Assembly: GCF_007559335.1 (NCBI RefSeq)
Contig: NZ_VMBG01000001.1
Location: forward strand, 1,674,001 to 1,738,000
Reading direction: 5' to 3'
Length of the DNA stretch: 64,000 bases
Source: Rariglobus hedericola
GTDB taxonomy: Bacteria; Verrucomicrobiota; Verrucomicrobiia; Opitutales; Opitutaceae
Shown: positions 46,108 through 54,330 of the stretch, piece by piece
How positions within the stretch are numbered: the stretch's first letter is position 1
Layout of the letters: each line of letters begins with the position of its first letter
The notes under the pieces: generated by a model
Databases searched by the model: none
Told to the model about the DNA's origin: nothing
What the model saw: only the letters and a program-made list of their open reading frames with translations
Position numbers and translations under genes: made by a program

Positions 46108-47316
46108 TTAACGAATCCAGACGCTCGCCTGGGAGGTCTGCTTGAGCTGCGGAGGGCTCAGTCGGGTGGTCTTGCCGGTTTCCGTATCAAGAATGCAAAT
46201 ACTGCGGCTGTTGGCGGCGCGCTCGGTGTAAACCAAGTGGCGGCCGTCGGCCAGCCAAGCCGGCTCCACTGCGTCCACCGGCGCCTTGGAAACAACCTTC
46301 GTGGGCGAGCGGCCCGCCAAATCATAGACGGCGATCTGATAACCGCGACCGATGCGCGTGGTGAACGCGATCTTGTTGGGATCGCCCAGGCTCCAGTCCG
46401 GCTCCGCGCAGTAGCCGCTGATGTTCGTCGGCAGACGCTGACCGGTGCCGCCCGCGGCCGGCATGACGTAGAGCTGCGGACCACCTGCGGCATCCGAAGT
46501 GAAAACGATCCGCGAGCCGTCCGGCGACCACGCTGGCGAGGCCTCGACCGAACCCGTGCGTGTGCGACGCGCCACGCCGCGGCCCTGCGCATTGCTCACG
46601 TAAATCTCAGGATTGCCTTCGCCGGAGAGCACCATCGCAACCTGCGAACCATTCGGACTGAAACGCGCGCCACTGTTGGTTCCTTTGAAGCTCACGAAGG
46701 TCGAACGCTGCATGCTATTTAGATCGAGCAGGAAGATGTCAGGAAAGCCCGACTTGTAGAAACTGGTATAAAGAATCTTGCCGCCATCCGGCGACCAGCG
46801 AGGACGGATAGCCTGGGCGTTGTCCTTGGTGATCTGGCGCACTTCGCCAAAGAAAAGATCGCCGGTGAAAACCTCCGACTTGCCTGAGTATTCGCTGATA
46901 AAAGCGAGACGCGAAGCGAAGATACCCTTGAGCCCGCTGGTGGCGGTGACCGCCGCATCCGCCGCACGGAAGAAGGCGTTGCGCGTGCTAGTTCCTTGGG
47001 CGACTTGGTTCAATGCCACCGCGCCAGCTTTCGTGACCGTGACCTGAACCTGATTGGCCGCGACCGCGGTAAACTTGATGTCGAAGGTGCCGCCGCTGGC
47101 CACGCGACGGTAGCGACCGTGGGCATTGAAGGCGAGATTGGCCAGACCATCGAGTTCGGTCGTGGAACCCGACACCGTTACCGAAATGGTCTTAAGATCA
47201 GCACGGATAACCACGTCGCCGAGGTTTCGGCTGGTTTGCGCCACAAGTGAAACCGAGGTAAAAGCGATGCCGGCCGCCAGCACGCGAAGAAATTTGTTAA
47301 GGGAAAAAGGGGACAT
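46108..47316 (-). CDS. tolB: TolB-like periplasmic beta-propeller protein
   Basis: A 402-residue exported protein, with signal peptide from ATG 47316 (MSPFSLNKFLRVLAAGIAFTSVSLVAQ). After an N-terminal domain there are repeated PD40-type blades: IRPRWSPDGGKILYTSF, GARFSPNGSQVAMVLS, ASPAWSPDGSRIVFTSD, AEPDWSLGDPNKIAFTT. This is the TolB arrangement. No pal, tolQ, tolR or tolA is adjacent, so involvement in the Tol-Pal system is inferred from the fold only. Confidence 0.8.
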   Translation of the reverse strand: MSPFSLNKFLRVLAAGIAFTSVSLVAQTSRNLGDVVIRADLKTISVTVSGSTTELDGLANLAFNAHGRYRRVASGGTFDIKFTAVAANQVQVTVTKAGAVALNQVAQGTSTRNAFFRAADAAVTATSGLKGIFASRLAFISEYSGKSEVFTGDLFFGEVRQITKDNAQAIRPRWSPDGGKILYTSFYKSGFPDIFLLDLNSMQRSTFVSFKGTNSGARFSPNGSQVAMVLSGEGNPEIYVSNAQGRGVARRTRTGSVEASPAWSPDGSRIVFTSDAAGGPQLYVMPAAGGTGQRLPTNISGYCAEPDWSLGDPNKIAFTTRIGRGYQIAVYDLAGRSPTKVVSKAPVDAVEPAWLADGRHLVYTERAANSRSICILDTETGKTTRLSPPQLKQTSQASVWIR

Positions 47317-47405
47317 GATAATTGCAGGGGAGCAGGGCATTTCTATTTACACCCCCTCCCCCCTTAACAACGTAAAACCTCCCGCGTTCCCATTTTTCTC
47401 ATACC

Positions 47406-48491
47406 GTGACTCCCGAAGACATCAAAGAAGCCCTCAAGCAAGTAAAGTATCCCGGCTTCAGTCGCGACATCGTGTCGTTTGGACTGGTGCGCTCCGCCAC
47501 ACTTGATGGCGACACCGCCAAGGTTTCACTCACACTCACCACGTCCGACCCGAAAATCCCCCTGCACATCAAACAGGAGGTCGACAAGTGCCTGCGCGCC
47601 CTGCCGGGCGTTAAGGCCACCGTCATCGATCTGGCCGTCACGCCCGCACGCTCCGCCTCCGCACCCGGCGGCGGTAATCTCGGTGGCAACACCGCCGCGC
47701 CTAAAACCATCCAACACGCCGTCGCCATCGCCTCCGGCAAAGGCGGCGTCGGCAAGAGCACATTCGCCGTCAATCTCGCGTGCGCACTCGCCCAGTTGCT
47801 CACCGCCAAAGGCCGCCCGGGTCGCGTCGGCCTCATGGACTGCGATATCTACGGCCCGTCGGTTCCACTGATGATCGGCATCGAAGGTCGCCCCCAAGTC
47901 GAGGGCGACAGCCTCATCCCCATGGAGAATCACGGCGTGAAGGTCATGAGCATGGGCTTCCTCGTGGACGACAACACGCCCGTCGTCTGGCGCGGTCCGA
48001 TGATCATGAAGACCATCCAGCAGTTCGTCCAAAACGTGAAATGGGGCGAGTTGGACATTCTGCTCGTCGATCTCCCGCCCGGCACCGGCGACGCCCAACT
48101 CTCGCTTGTGCAGACGCTCCCGCTCGACGGCGCCGTGCTCGTCACGACTCCGCAACCCGCCGCCACCAACGTGGCTCGCAAGGGCGGTCTCATGTTCCAA
48201 AAGGTCAACGTGCCGCTCTTGGGCGTAGCCGAAAACATGAGCTACTTCCTCGATCCCGCCGGACAAAAGCACGCCATCTTCGGCGAAGGCGGCGGCCAGA
48301 AAACCGCCGACTCCCTCGGCACCGTGCTGCTTGGCCAAGTGCCACTCATCCCTGAAATCCGTGCAGGTGGCGATGCCGGCAAACCCATCGTGGTCACCAA
48401 TCCCGACAGCCCTGCCGCCTCAACTTTCCGGGAAATCGGCGAAGCCATTTTGCTCCAACTTTCCCGCAAGCCCATGCCCGCAACGAGCTAA
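47406..48491 (+). CDS. mrp: Mrp/ApbC-type iron-sulfur cluster carrier ATPase
   Basis: A 361-residue P-loop protein that loads Fe-S clusters onto apoproteins. Residues 1-80 are an MIP18 (DUF59) domain. The deviant Walker A motif is GKGGVGKS (111-118), followed by LMDCDIYGPSVPLM and DLPPGTGDAQLSL. The C-terminal region that in E. coli Mrp carries the bridging CxxC reads ENMSYFLDPAGQKHAIFG, without cysteines. GTG 47406 was used as start. It is divergent from the TolB-like gene across 89 bp. Confidence 0.9.
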   Translation: MTPEDIKEALKQVKYPGFSRDIVSFGLVRSATLDGDTAKVSLTLTTSDPKIPLHIKQEVDKCLRALPGVKATVIDLAVTPARSASAPGGGNLGGNTAAPKTIQHAVAIASGKGGVGKSTFAVNLACALAQLLTAKGRPGRVGLMDCDIYGPSVPLMIGIEGRPQVEGDSLIPMENHGVKVMSMGFLVDDNTPVVWRGPMIMKTIQQFVQNVKWGELDILLVDLPPGTGDAQLSLVQTLPLDGAVLVTTPQPAATNVARKGGLMFQKVNVPLLGVAENMSYFLDPAGQKHAIFGEGGGQKTADSLGTVLLGQVPLIPEIRAGGDAGKPIVVTNPDSPAASTFREIGEAILLQLSRKPMPATS

Positions 48492-48743
48492 CGGGCTTCA
48501 CTAAATTTGTAAGTAATAGGCAAGAAACCCGGTGGAGGTTGCAGGCATTGACAGACCCCGCCGTAAACTTAGCGTTTGTTCCAGACATGATGGAGATTTC
48601 GAAAAACGACACCTGCTTCTTTTTTCATTTCCCTTCCGCTTTGAGCCTCTCGTTTTCGCATCCATCCACCCAACCGAATCTCATTCGGTCACTGGAGAAA
48701 CCAACCGCCTAAGCAGCTTTGCTGTATCACCGCCGTGGTCGCC
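48492..48743. other. Intergenic region with a candidate promoter
   Basis: This 252-bp region holds TTGACA (48548-48553) and, 16 bp downstream, TAGCGT (48570-48575), a weak -10. The 11-base TTGACAGACCC is identical to that upstream of dnaG. No protein gene is seen. Confidence 0.35.
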
Positions 48744-49022
48744 ATGCATTCTTCCCATCCTCACGAGTCCGACAAATCTTCCCGTGAATTCGTGAAGCAA
48801 TCGAGCCTCTACCAGGAGTTCCTCGCGGAACGTGAAGAGATTCTCCGCCATAAATGGCTGGAATCAGAACGCCTGGGTCACGACATCGGCTTCGAACGCG
48901 CCTTGCTCGATTGGATCCGTAAACATCGCGAAAGCTGGCGCTCCGCCCGCCGCTCGCAACCCGCCTCATCCGCCGGCACGAACTCGCCTCACCCCAAAAA
49001 AGCGGTCGCCAGCCATCGCTAA
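48744..49022 (+). CDS. Small conserved protein with K/R-W-x-x-SE-x-x-G-x-D-I-G motif
   Basis: A 92-residue charged protein. The core EFLAEREEILRHKWLESERLG, then HDIGFERALLDWIRKHRESW, resembles the helix found in DUF4032-like and other proteins that carry H/K-W-x-x-S-E-x-x-G-x-D-x-G. The rest is a polar N-terminus and Ser/Ala-rich C-terminus. ATG 48744 is preferred over the GTG at 48735. A terminator follows at 49055-49081. Function unknown. Confidence 0.72.
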   Translation: MHSSHPHESDKSSREFVKQSSLYQEFLAEREEILRHKWLESERLGHDIGFERALLDWIRKHRESWRSARRSQPASSAGTNSPHPKKAVASHR

Positions 49023-49054
49023 TCCCACCTCGGTTCACGTTTCTCCCACGCTCC

Positions 49055-49081
49055 ACCCGACTTTTATCAGTCGGGTTTTTT
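49055..49081 (+). terminator. Rho-independent terminator (plus strand)
   Basis: A 7-bp stem, ACCCGAC (49055-49061) with GTCGGGT (49070-49076), and an 8-base loop, followed by six T residues. It ends the small conserved gene. Confidence 0.88.
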
Positions 49082-49122
49082 CATGCCTTGATTAAGCCTG
49101 CACGGGGAGAAATCAGGGCATG

Positions 49123-49152
49123 AAAAAAGCCGACCCTCGCGGACCGGCTTTT
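49123..49152 (-). terminator. Rho-independent terminator of rpmG
   Basis: AAAAGCCG (49125-49132) pairs with CGGCTTTT (49145-49152), and the minus-strand transcript continues into U residues (A 49123-49128). It lies 23 bp downstream of the rpmG stop. Confidence 0.75.
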
Positions 49153-49174
49153 GAAATTAGACGCGTAACTTACG

Positions 49175-49342
49175 TTACTTGATTTCCTTGTGAAGGGTGT
49201 GGCGCTTAAGGAAGGGGTTATACTTCTTCTTTTCGATGCGCTCGGTGACGGTCTTCTTGTTACGCTTGGTGAGGTAACGGGAAACGGGCTTACCCTCTTT
49301 ACGGGCCTCGGTGCATTCCAGGGTGACGGTTTCTTGTGCCAT
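49175..49342 (-). CDS. rpmG: 50S ribosomal protein L33
   Basis: A 55-residue protein from ATG 49342 to TAA 49175. The sequence [20 protein letters not shown] continues with [11 protein letters not shown] and ends [16 protein letters not shown], a clear L33. Only one cysteine (LEC) remains, so the zinc-ribbon C-x-x-C pairs of the C+ type are absent (C- form). It is too short to be found by length-based gene searches and is followed by its own terminator. secE and tRNA genes that often neighbour rpmG are not present. Confidence 0.95.
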   Translation of the reverse strand: MAQETVTLECTEARKEGKPVSRYLTKRNKKTVTERIEKKKYNPFLKRHTLHKEIK

Positions 49343-49434
49343 GATGTTTAAATGTTGAAGGGTCAGACAAAAGCCTGCGCCCCGACCGGTGCAACCTCAA
49401 AGTTTACGCCCACGTAGCGTTACTTTCGACCGGC

Positions 49435-50793
49435 TCAGCCAGCCGCATCCATCTTCTTTTCCGTCAACGGCAGCATCACGCCACGGCGGAACAGGGTCAC
49501 CTGCCCCGTGCTCGACGACACGACGATCGAGATGCACTCCGTCGCCACCGAGATCGCCGCCGCCGCTGCATGCCGGCTACCCAGCCCGCTCGGCAGGACA
49601 TGGTCGCTGTCCGCCGCCTGGATCAGGCTGCCCGCCGAGGACACCACGCCGTCGCCACGAATAATGAACGCCCCGTCGATCGAGGAAAACTCCTTCACCG
49701 TCTCGTCCATGAACGGACTGAGGATATTGCGATCCTCCTCCTTGTATCCATAAAACGGATTCAAAACGAGCGGCTTGATCAGCTTCTCCACCTTGGCGGT
49801 GTCGCCCAGCACAAAAAGACAGCCCACCGGCTTTCCCTCGCGGCCTTCAACGGCCAGCTCGGTGGCGATGGCGATCACGCGCTCAAGCACCTCGGGCTTC
49901 ACGTCATCAGGCATCAGGTCGGCGTGGCCGGTGAGCAGCGTCTGAAATTCGCGCTCCACATCGACGATCACGACCGTGTCGAACTGGTTGCTGCCAGCGA
50001 TGCCGCCCACGCAACACACACGATCGCTGAACGAAATCATCTCGCGCGTCAGCGCCACAAACATCGCGCTGCGCAGTTGGGCGAGCCGGCGCTGTGAATA
50101 CGAACGCACCTGGATCACACCGGCGAAATATTTATCGTCCTCCTCGAGCTCCACGAGGTTGCGCGTCACCAGGATCGTTTTGCTCTTGGGGAACCACGCA
50201 CCCGGCTCGATGCCGCCGACAAAAACATCGCCAAAAACCATGATCGCACCGCAACCGGCACCCTTGGCGACCCGATCCGCTTCATGGATCATCAGGCGGT
50301 TGATGCGGTTTTGCTGGGCCTGCACCGGCTTCGCGAGAATGCCGCCGAATCCGGCGACCAACCGGTCAAACACATCATTCGTCGTCGCCTCCTGCATGAC
50401 CGCGCGGACGAGTTCCTCGTCTTTCAACAGACGGGCGATCGAGGCCAGTAATTGCAGATAATCCCGCGCCTTGTCATCGGCCAGCAACATGAAGATCAGG
50501 TGGATCTTCTCATCATCGACGGTGTTCTCGTTGTGGATGCCCTCACGACTGCGGCCAATGGCGAGCACATAGCGGCGGCTCATTTTCACCCGCACGTGCG
50601 GCAACGCCACGCCCGAGCCGAGGTAAGTCGTCATCGTGCTCTCGCGCTGGAGCAAACCGCGCAGCAAAGCATCCGGCTTGAGATCGGAAAACTTGCTCGC
50701 AGACACCGCCAGAAGCTCGGTGAGAGCTCCTTTCATATCCGTGCTCCGCAAATCAATGATGCGGCTGCGGGCGATGATCTTGTCGAGTTTCAT
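49435..50793 (-). CDS. PTS EIIA domain fused to a DacZ-like diadenylate cyclase
   Basis: A 452-residue fusion. Residues 1-150 form a fructose/nitrogen-type PTS EIIA domain with the phospho-acceptor His66 in GSGVALPHVRV. Residues about 155-310 are a middle domain, then a DisA_N (DUF147) diadenylate cyclase from about 310. The cyclase has VEGREGKPVGCLFVLGD, the DGA motif (Asp373) in SIDGAFIIRGDG, and GLGSRHAAAA (Arg407-His408-Ala409) in place of the common RHR. It should make c-di-AMP from two ATP, perhaps under control of EIIA phosphorylation. The gene is followed by rpmG. Confidence 0.85.
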   Translation of the reverse strand: MKLDKIIARSRIIDLRSTDMKGALTELLAVSASKFSDLKPDALLRGLLQRESTMTTYLGSGVALPHVRVKMSRRYVLAIGRSREGIHNENTVDDEKIHLIFMLLADDKARDYLQLLASIARLLKDEELVRAVMQEATTNDVFDRLVAGFGGILAKPVQAQQNRINRLMIHEADRVAKGAGCGAIMVFGDVFVGGIEPGAWFPKSKTILVTRNLVELEEDDKYFAGVIQVRSYSQRRLAQLRSAMFVALTREMISFSDRVCCVGGIAGSNQFDTVVIVDVEREFQTLLTGHADLMPDDVKPEVLERVIAIATELAVEGREGKPVGCLFVLGDTAKVEKLIKPLVLNPFYGYKEEDRNILSPFMDETVKEFSSIDGAFIIRGDGVVSSAGSLIQAADSDHVLPSGLGSRHAAAAAISVATECISIVVSSSTGQVTLFRRGVMLPLTEKKMDAAG

Positions 50794-50828
50794 GGGGGTT
50801 AGCCTCGATCAAGTCGCGAGGTTCGCGA

Positions 50829-51203
50829 TCACTTCTCCCACTCGAGCGCGCCCTTCTTCACTTCGTAGAACAGACCAAGGACGAGCACGCCGAAAAAGAA
50901 AAGGATCGGTCCGAGAATCGACAGGTTGTTGGCGAGGAAATCGCGATAGATGAACGCCCACGGAATCAGGAAAACCACCTCGATATCGAACAGGATGAAC
51001 AGCATCGCGGTGACGTAAAACTTCACCGAGAAACGCGTGTGCAGGAGCGGCTCGACCTTCACGCCGCATTCGTAGGCGGTGTCGGTGATGGCGGTGCGTT
51101 TTTTACTACGCTCACCGAGCAAGTGACTCACACCGACAATCAAAACGGCCAAGCCGGTTGCCAGAATGAGTTGAATGAGAAGCGGCAGATACGCGTCGGA
51201 CAT
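50829..51203 (-). CDS. nuoA: NADH-quinone oxidoreductase subunit A
   Basis: A 124-residue inner-membrane protein of complex I with three helices (about 8-30, 65-85 and 92-115). The conserved YECGVKVEPLLHTRFSVKFYVTAMLFILFDIEVVFLIPW segment is diagnostic of NuoA. The gene is alone: no nuoB or other nuo gene precedes or follows. It is 35 bp upstream of the EIIA-cyclase gene in the same direction and 54 bp after the DUF362-like gene stop (51258), so it may be part of a mixed operon. The rest of complex I must be elsewhere. Confidence 0.93.
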   Translation of the reverse strand: MSDAYLPLLIQLILATGLAVLIVGVSHLLGERSKKRTAITDTAYECGVKVEPLLHTRFSVKFYVTAMLFILFDIEVVFLIPWAFIYRDFLANNLSILGPILFFFGVLVLGLFYEVKKGALEWEK

Positions 51204-51257
51204 AATTAGGCTTTAGAAATGGGCCGATGAGCTCGGGTGAGACAAGGGCATTTTACA

Positions 51258-52310
51258 TCAATTCCCCACAGGCACGAACTTGGCGTCGCCCACTTTCCGC
51301 GATCCCACGCCGAGGATTGAAGCAAACTCGAGCGTGCGGATGTCATCCGACACCGGCTTAAAACCGTCGAGCACCCGGTAGCGGTTGATGCGTTCCAGCA
51401 TCAGGGCATCGAGCAACACCGGATCCGTGCCCAGCCACAAACGCGGTTCGGAAATCGTGTAAAGCGAGTTGAACCAGGGTCCGCCGATGAATTGATAACG
51501 CTCCAGACTCGCCAGCGTAAACATCCACGTGCCACGCAATTCAGGGATGGCGCTCATTTCCGCCACCGCTGCCGGCGCGCTCGCCGGACTGCGGAAAAAC
51601 CGCGCGGTATTCGATGCGTTCCACAATGTCGCGTTCACCAGCGCACCGTTTACACCCAGCACCGGGTGATCGGTGTAAACCGGCAGATTGATCCAAAAAT
51701 CAGCATCTACAAAAAGCGGCGTCGCCAGAAAGCTTTTACGATCCTGCTCCAACGTCGTCTCGGAATCGAAGTTCTCGACGCTTTTCTGCGCCAGAATCGG
51801 ATCGAAGCGCGAAGGCAACGGGCTGTCATAAAACCACACCGGATCGAAGTAACGTTCCGATTCGAGCACATAGACCGGATGCCCGTCGAAGGCAGACTTG
51901 CCTGTGACCAGCGACGGCAGATAGCCCGTAAACCGCAGCCGCTGCTGATTCAGGCCAACCAGAAAAATCTTATCCTTCGTGTAGCCCCGCCGCTCAAGCG
52001 CCGCGATCACCGCCTTGGTGAGCCCCAGCGGCGTGGCGAGCCCGGGACCGGAGTCGGCGTAAATTTTGAGGCCCACTTTGCCCTTCTCCCCCGGCACGAG
52101 TTTGTGCCCGACCGACACTTCAAAGCGTTCCATCAGCTGCTCGACCTGTCGTGCATAGACCGCATCGGAGAAGTCGCCCAATTTCGCCTCCCAGATCACC
52201 GGCGATACCGCCGGCGCCGCCGGAGCCGGAACCACGTCGGCGGCAAACAGCCGGACGGAGCCCGCGAGGAGCACCAGTGCACAATTAAACGCGAATCGAA
52301 AGTAGAGCAT
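51258..52310 (-). CDS. Exported DUF362-like protein
   Basis: A 350-residue protein with an N-terminal signal peptide (MLYFRFAFNCALVLLAGSVRLFA). The mature part has GLATPLGLTKAVIAALERRGYTKDKIFLVGLN and, near the C-terminus, WLGTDPVLLDALMLERINRY, a layout like DUF362 proteins, which have no known activity. Cysteines for a ferredoxin domain are lacking. It is first in a minus-strand run with nuoA and the EIIA-cyclase gene, divergent from dnaG. The family assignment is moderate. Confidence 0.68.
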   Translation of the reverse strand: MLYFRFAFNCALVLLAGSVRLFAADVVPAPAAPAVSPVIWEAKLGDFSDAVYARQVEQLMERFEVSVGHKLVPGEKGKVGLKIYADSGPGLATPLGLTKAVIAALERRGYTKDKIFLVGLNQQRLRFTGYLPSLVTGKSAFDGHPVYVLESERYFDPVWFYDSPLPSRFDPILAQKSVENFDSETTLEQDRKSFLATPLFVDADFWINLPVYTDHPVLGVNGALVNATLWNASNTARFFRSPASAPAAVAEMSAIPELRGTWMFTLASLERYQFIGGPWFNSLYTISEPRLWLGTDPVLLDALMLERINRYRVLDGFKPVSDDIRTLEFASILGVGSRKVGDAKFVPVGN

Positions 52311-52364
52311 GGGAAAAGGAGCGGCCGGCGATCAGGGCATCGCTAACAGTCCAGCCCGCAGTTC

Positions 52365-52391
52365 TTGACAGACCCGACATGGGGGTAAAAG
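52365..52391 (+). promoter_or_regulatory. Candidate promoter of dnaG
   Basis: TTGACA (52365-52370) is an exact -35 consensus. TAAAAG (52386-52391) is 15 bp downstream; AAAAGT (52387-52392) gives 16 bp. The -10 is weak. TTGACAGACCC is identical to the box at 48548-48558. Confidence 0.4.
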
Positions 52392-52433
52392 TGCAAACTT
52401 CGTCGCAGCTCCCTTCGCGACATCCGCCGATCC

Positions 52434-54305
52434 ATGCCCGTCATCAAACCCACCTGTCTCCGCGATCTGAAGCTTCGCGTGAACATCGTCGATGTCGTGG
52501 GCCGGGTCGCCACCTTGCGCAAAGCCGGGTCTCGCTTCAAAGGCCTCTGCCCCTTTCACAACGAAAAATCGCCGTCCTTCCACGTCGATCCCGACAAGGG
52601 TTTCTACAAGTGCTTCGGTTGCGGAAAAGCGGGAGACATCATCAGCTTCGTCCGCGAAACCGAGCAGCTCACCTTCACCGAGGCCATCGAAACTCTCGGT
52701 AAACGCTTCAACGTTCCCATCGAATACGAGGAAGGCTCCGGCGGACCCAGTCGCGAGGAACGTTCGCTGCGCCAGGAGATTTTCGACATCCACGAAACCG
52801 CCGCCGAGCACTTTCACCAAGTATTCAAATCCGCCACGCTCACCGGCGACTGGATGCGCGATTATTGGACCGAAAAACGCCACTTCACCCACGAGATCTC
52901 CGACGAATTTAAAATCGGTGCCGCCGAGCCTACCGGCTCCGAACTCGCCGCCGCGTTACTCAAAAAAAAGCACTCCGAGGAAGCCCTCCGCCAATGCGGT
53001 CTCTTCTTTGTGCGCGATGGCGCGATGCTTAGTCTCAACTCCTTCAAATCCCGTTTCCGCGGACGCCTGATGATTCCCATCCGCGACCATCAGGGCCGCG
53101 TCGTGGCTTTTACCGCGCGTCAAACCGATCTGACCCCCGAAGACGATCCCGCCCGCGAAGCCAAATACGTCAACTCGCCCGAGACGCCGATTTTCACCAA
53201 GGGTAATCTGCTCTTCAACCTCGACCGCGCTCGGAGCAATGTCGGCGAAGGCAAACCGTTCGTCCTCGTCGAGGGTCAGCTCGATGCCCTGCGCAGCTGG
53301 AGCGTCGGCCTCAAGACCGCCATCGCGCCCCAAGGCACGTCGATCACCGAGGGACAGCTCGTCTTGCTTCGTCGCTATCACACGCAGGTTGAATGCTTTT
53401 TCGACGGCGACAGCGCCGGCCAAAAAGCCGCCCTGCGCTTCCTTCCAATGGCACTCAAAGCCGGCCTCGAAGTGCGCTTTCTCGGCGGTGCTACCGACAC
53501 CAAGATCGATCCCGATTTGCTCTTCCTTGAAAAAGGTCTCGCCGGCTACGAGGAGGTCAAAAAATCCGCGCTGTCTTCGATGGCCTTTGCCTGCCGCGCC
53601 TTGTTGCCTTCACCCGAGACCGCCACTCCGGAGCAGAAGGCTCGTATCGCCACCGAGATTCACGCGCTCATCCTCAACGTCGAATCCGAGGTCGCCCGCT
53701 CCCAATTTCTCGCAGAAGCGGCCTCGATTCTCCGTCTGCCGCTTTCGGCCCTGCAAAAAGATTTTGATCACCAGCGCCTCCGCCATGACCGGCAGCAAAC
53801 GGCCCGCCCCGCCCAACTTTCGTCCGAAGAACCGCTTGAGGTGCCTGCTCCCAAAATCGACACCCGCGACACGCCGGAGCATCACCTGCTCATTCTCATT
53901 CTTCACTTCGAGCAGTTGGGCGCTCCGCTCGGTCGGACGTTGCCGCACGAATGGATCGATCTGACCCACCCCGCCGGCGTGCTGCTCAACCGCTTTCTGG
54001 CTGAATTCGAACAGGATGCCTGGCCGGGCCGGGATCACTTGGACGATTTGCTGGAAACCGCCGAAGAACGCACACTCGTTGCATCATTACTTTTTGAGAC
54101 ACCTCAAATTGATGACCCCGCAAAAGTTGCGAATTTCGGATTGGCTCAACTTCAGAGCCGCCGGCTCGAACCCCGCATTCGCCAGATAGAACTTGCCCTA
54201 GCCAATACCACTGCGGACAGTAACGTTGACGCAAATTCTCTATTTAAGGAACTCCTAGATATCAAACGCCAGCTGCGCGCGCCTTTGAGGCTGCCCGCGG
54301 CTTAA
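52434..54305 (+). CDS. dnaG: DNA primase
   Basis: A 623-residue primase that makes RNA primers for replication. The N-terminal zinc finger is CPFH...CFGC (Cys39, His42, Cys60, Cys63). The TOPRIM domain has [10 protein letters not shown] near residues 275-284 and [12 protein letters not shown] near 321-332. The DnaB-binding C-terminal domain is less conserved, as usual. ATG 52434. rpoD starts 25 bp after the stop, giving a dnaG-rpoD pair without rpsU. Confidence 0.95.
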   Translation: MPVIKPTCLRDLKLRVNIVDVVGRVATLRKAGSRFKGLCPFHNEKSPSFHVDPDKGFYKCFGCGKAGDIISFVRETEQLTFTEAIETLGKRFNVPIEYEEGSGGPSREERSLRQEIFDIHETAAEHFHQVFKSATLTGDWMRDYWTEKRHFTHEISDEFKIGAAEPTGSELAAALLKKKHSEEALRQCGLFFVRDGAMLSLNSFKSRFRGRLMIPIRDHQGRVVAFTARQTDLTPEDDPAREAKYVNSPETPIFTKGNLLFNLDRARSNVGEGKPFVLVEGQLDALRSWSVGLKTAIAPQGTSITEGQLVLLRRYHTQVECFFDGDSAGQKAALRFLPMALKAGLEVRFLGGATDTKIDPDLLFLEKGLAGYEEVKKSALSSMAFACRALLPSPETATPEQKARIATEIHALILNVESEVARSQFLAEAASILRLPLSALQKDFDHQRLRHDRQQTARPAQLSSEEPLEVPAPKIDTRDTPEHHLLILILHFEQLGAPLGRTLPHEWIDLTHPAGVLLNRFLAEFEQDAWPGRDHLDDLLETAEERTLVASLLFETPQIDDPAKVANFGLAQLQSRRLEPRIRQIELALANTTADSNVDANSLFKELLDIKRQLRAPLRLPAA

Positions 54306-54330
54306 TTTATTTTCCCCGATTCACGATACC

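Noticed and set aside
46108-47316. A full Tol-Pal locus
   Set aside because: Only the TolB-like propeller protein is present; no tolQ, tolR, tolA or pal is adjacent.
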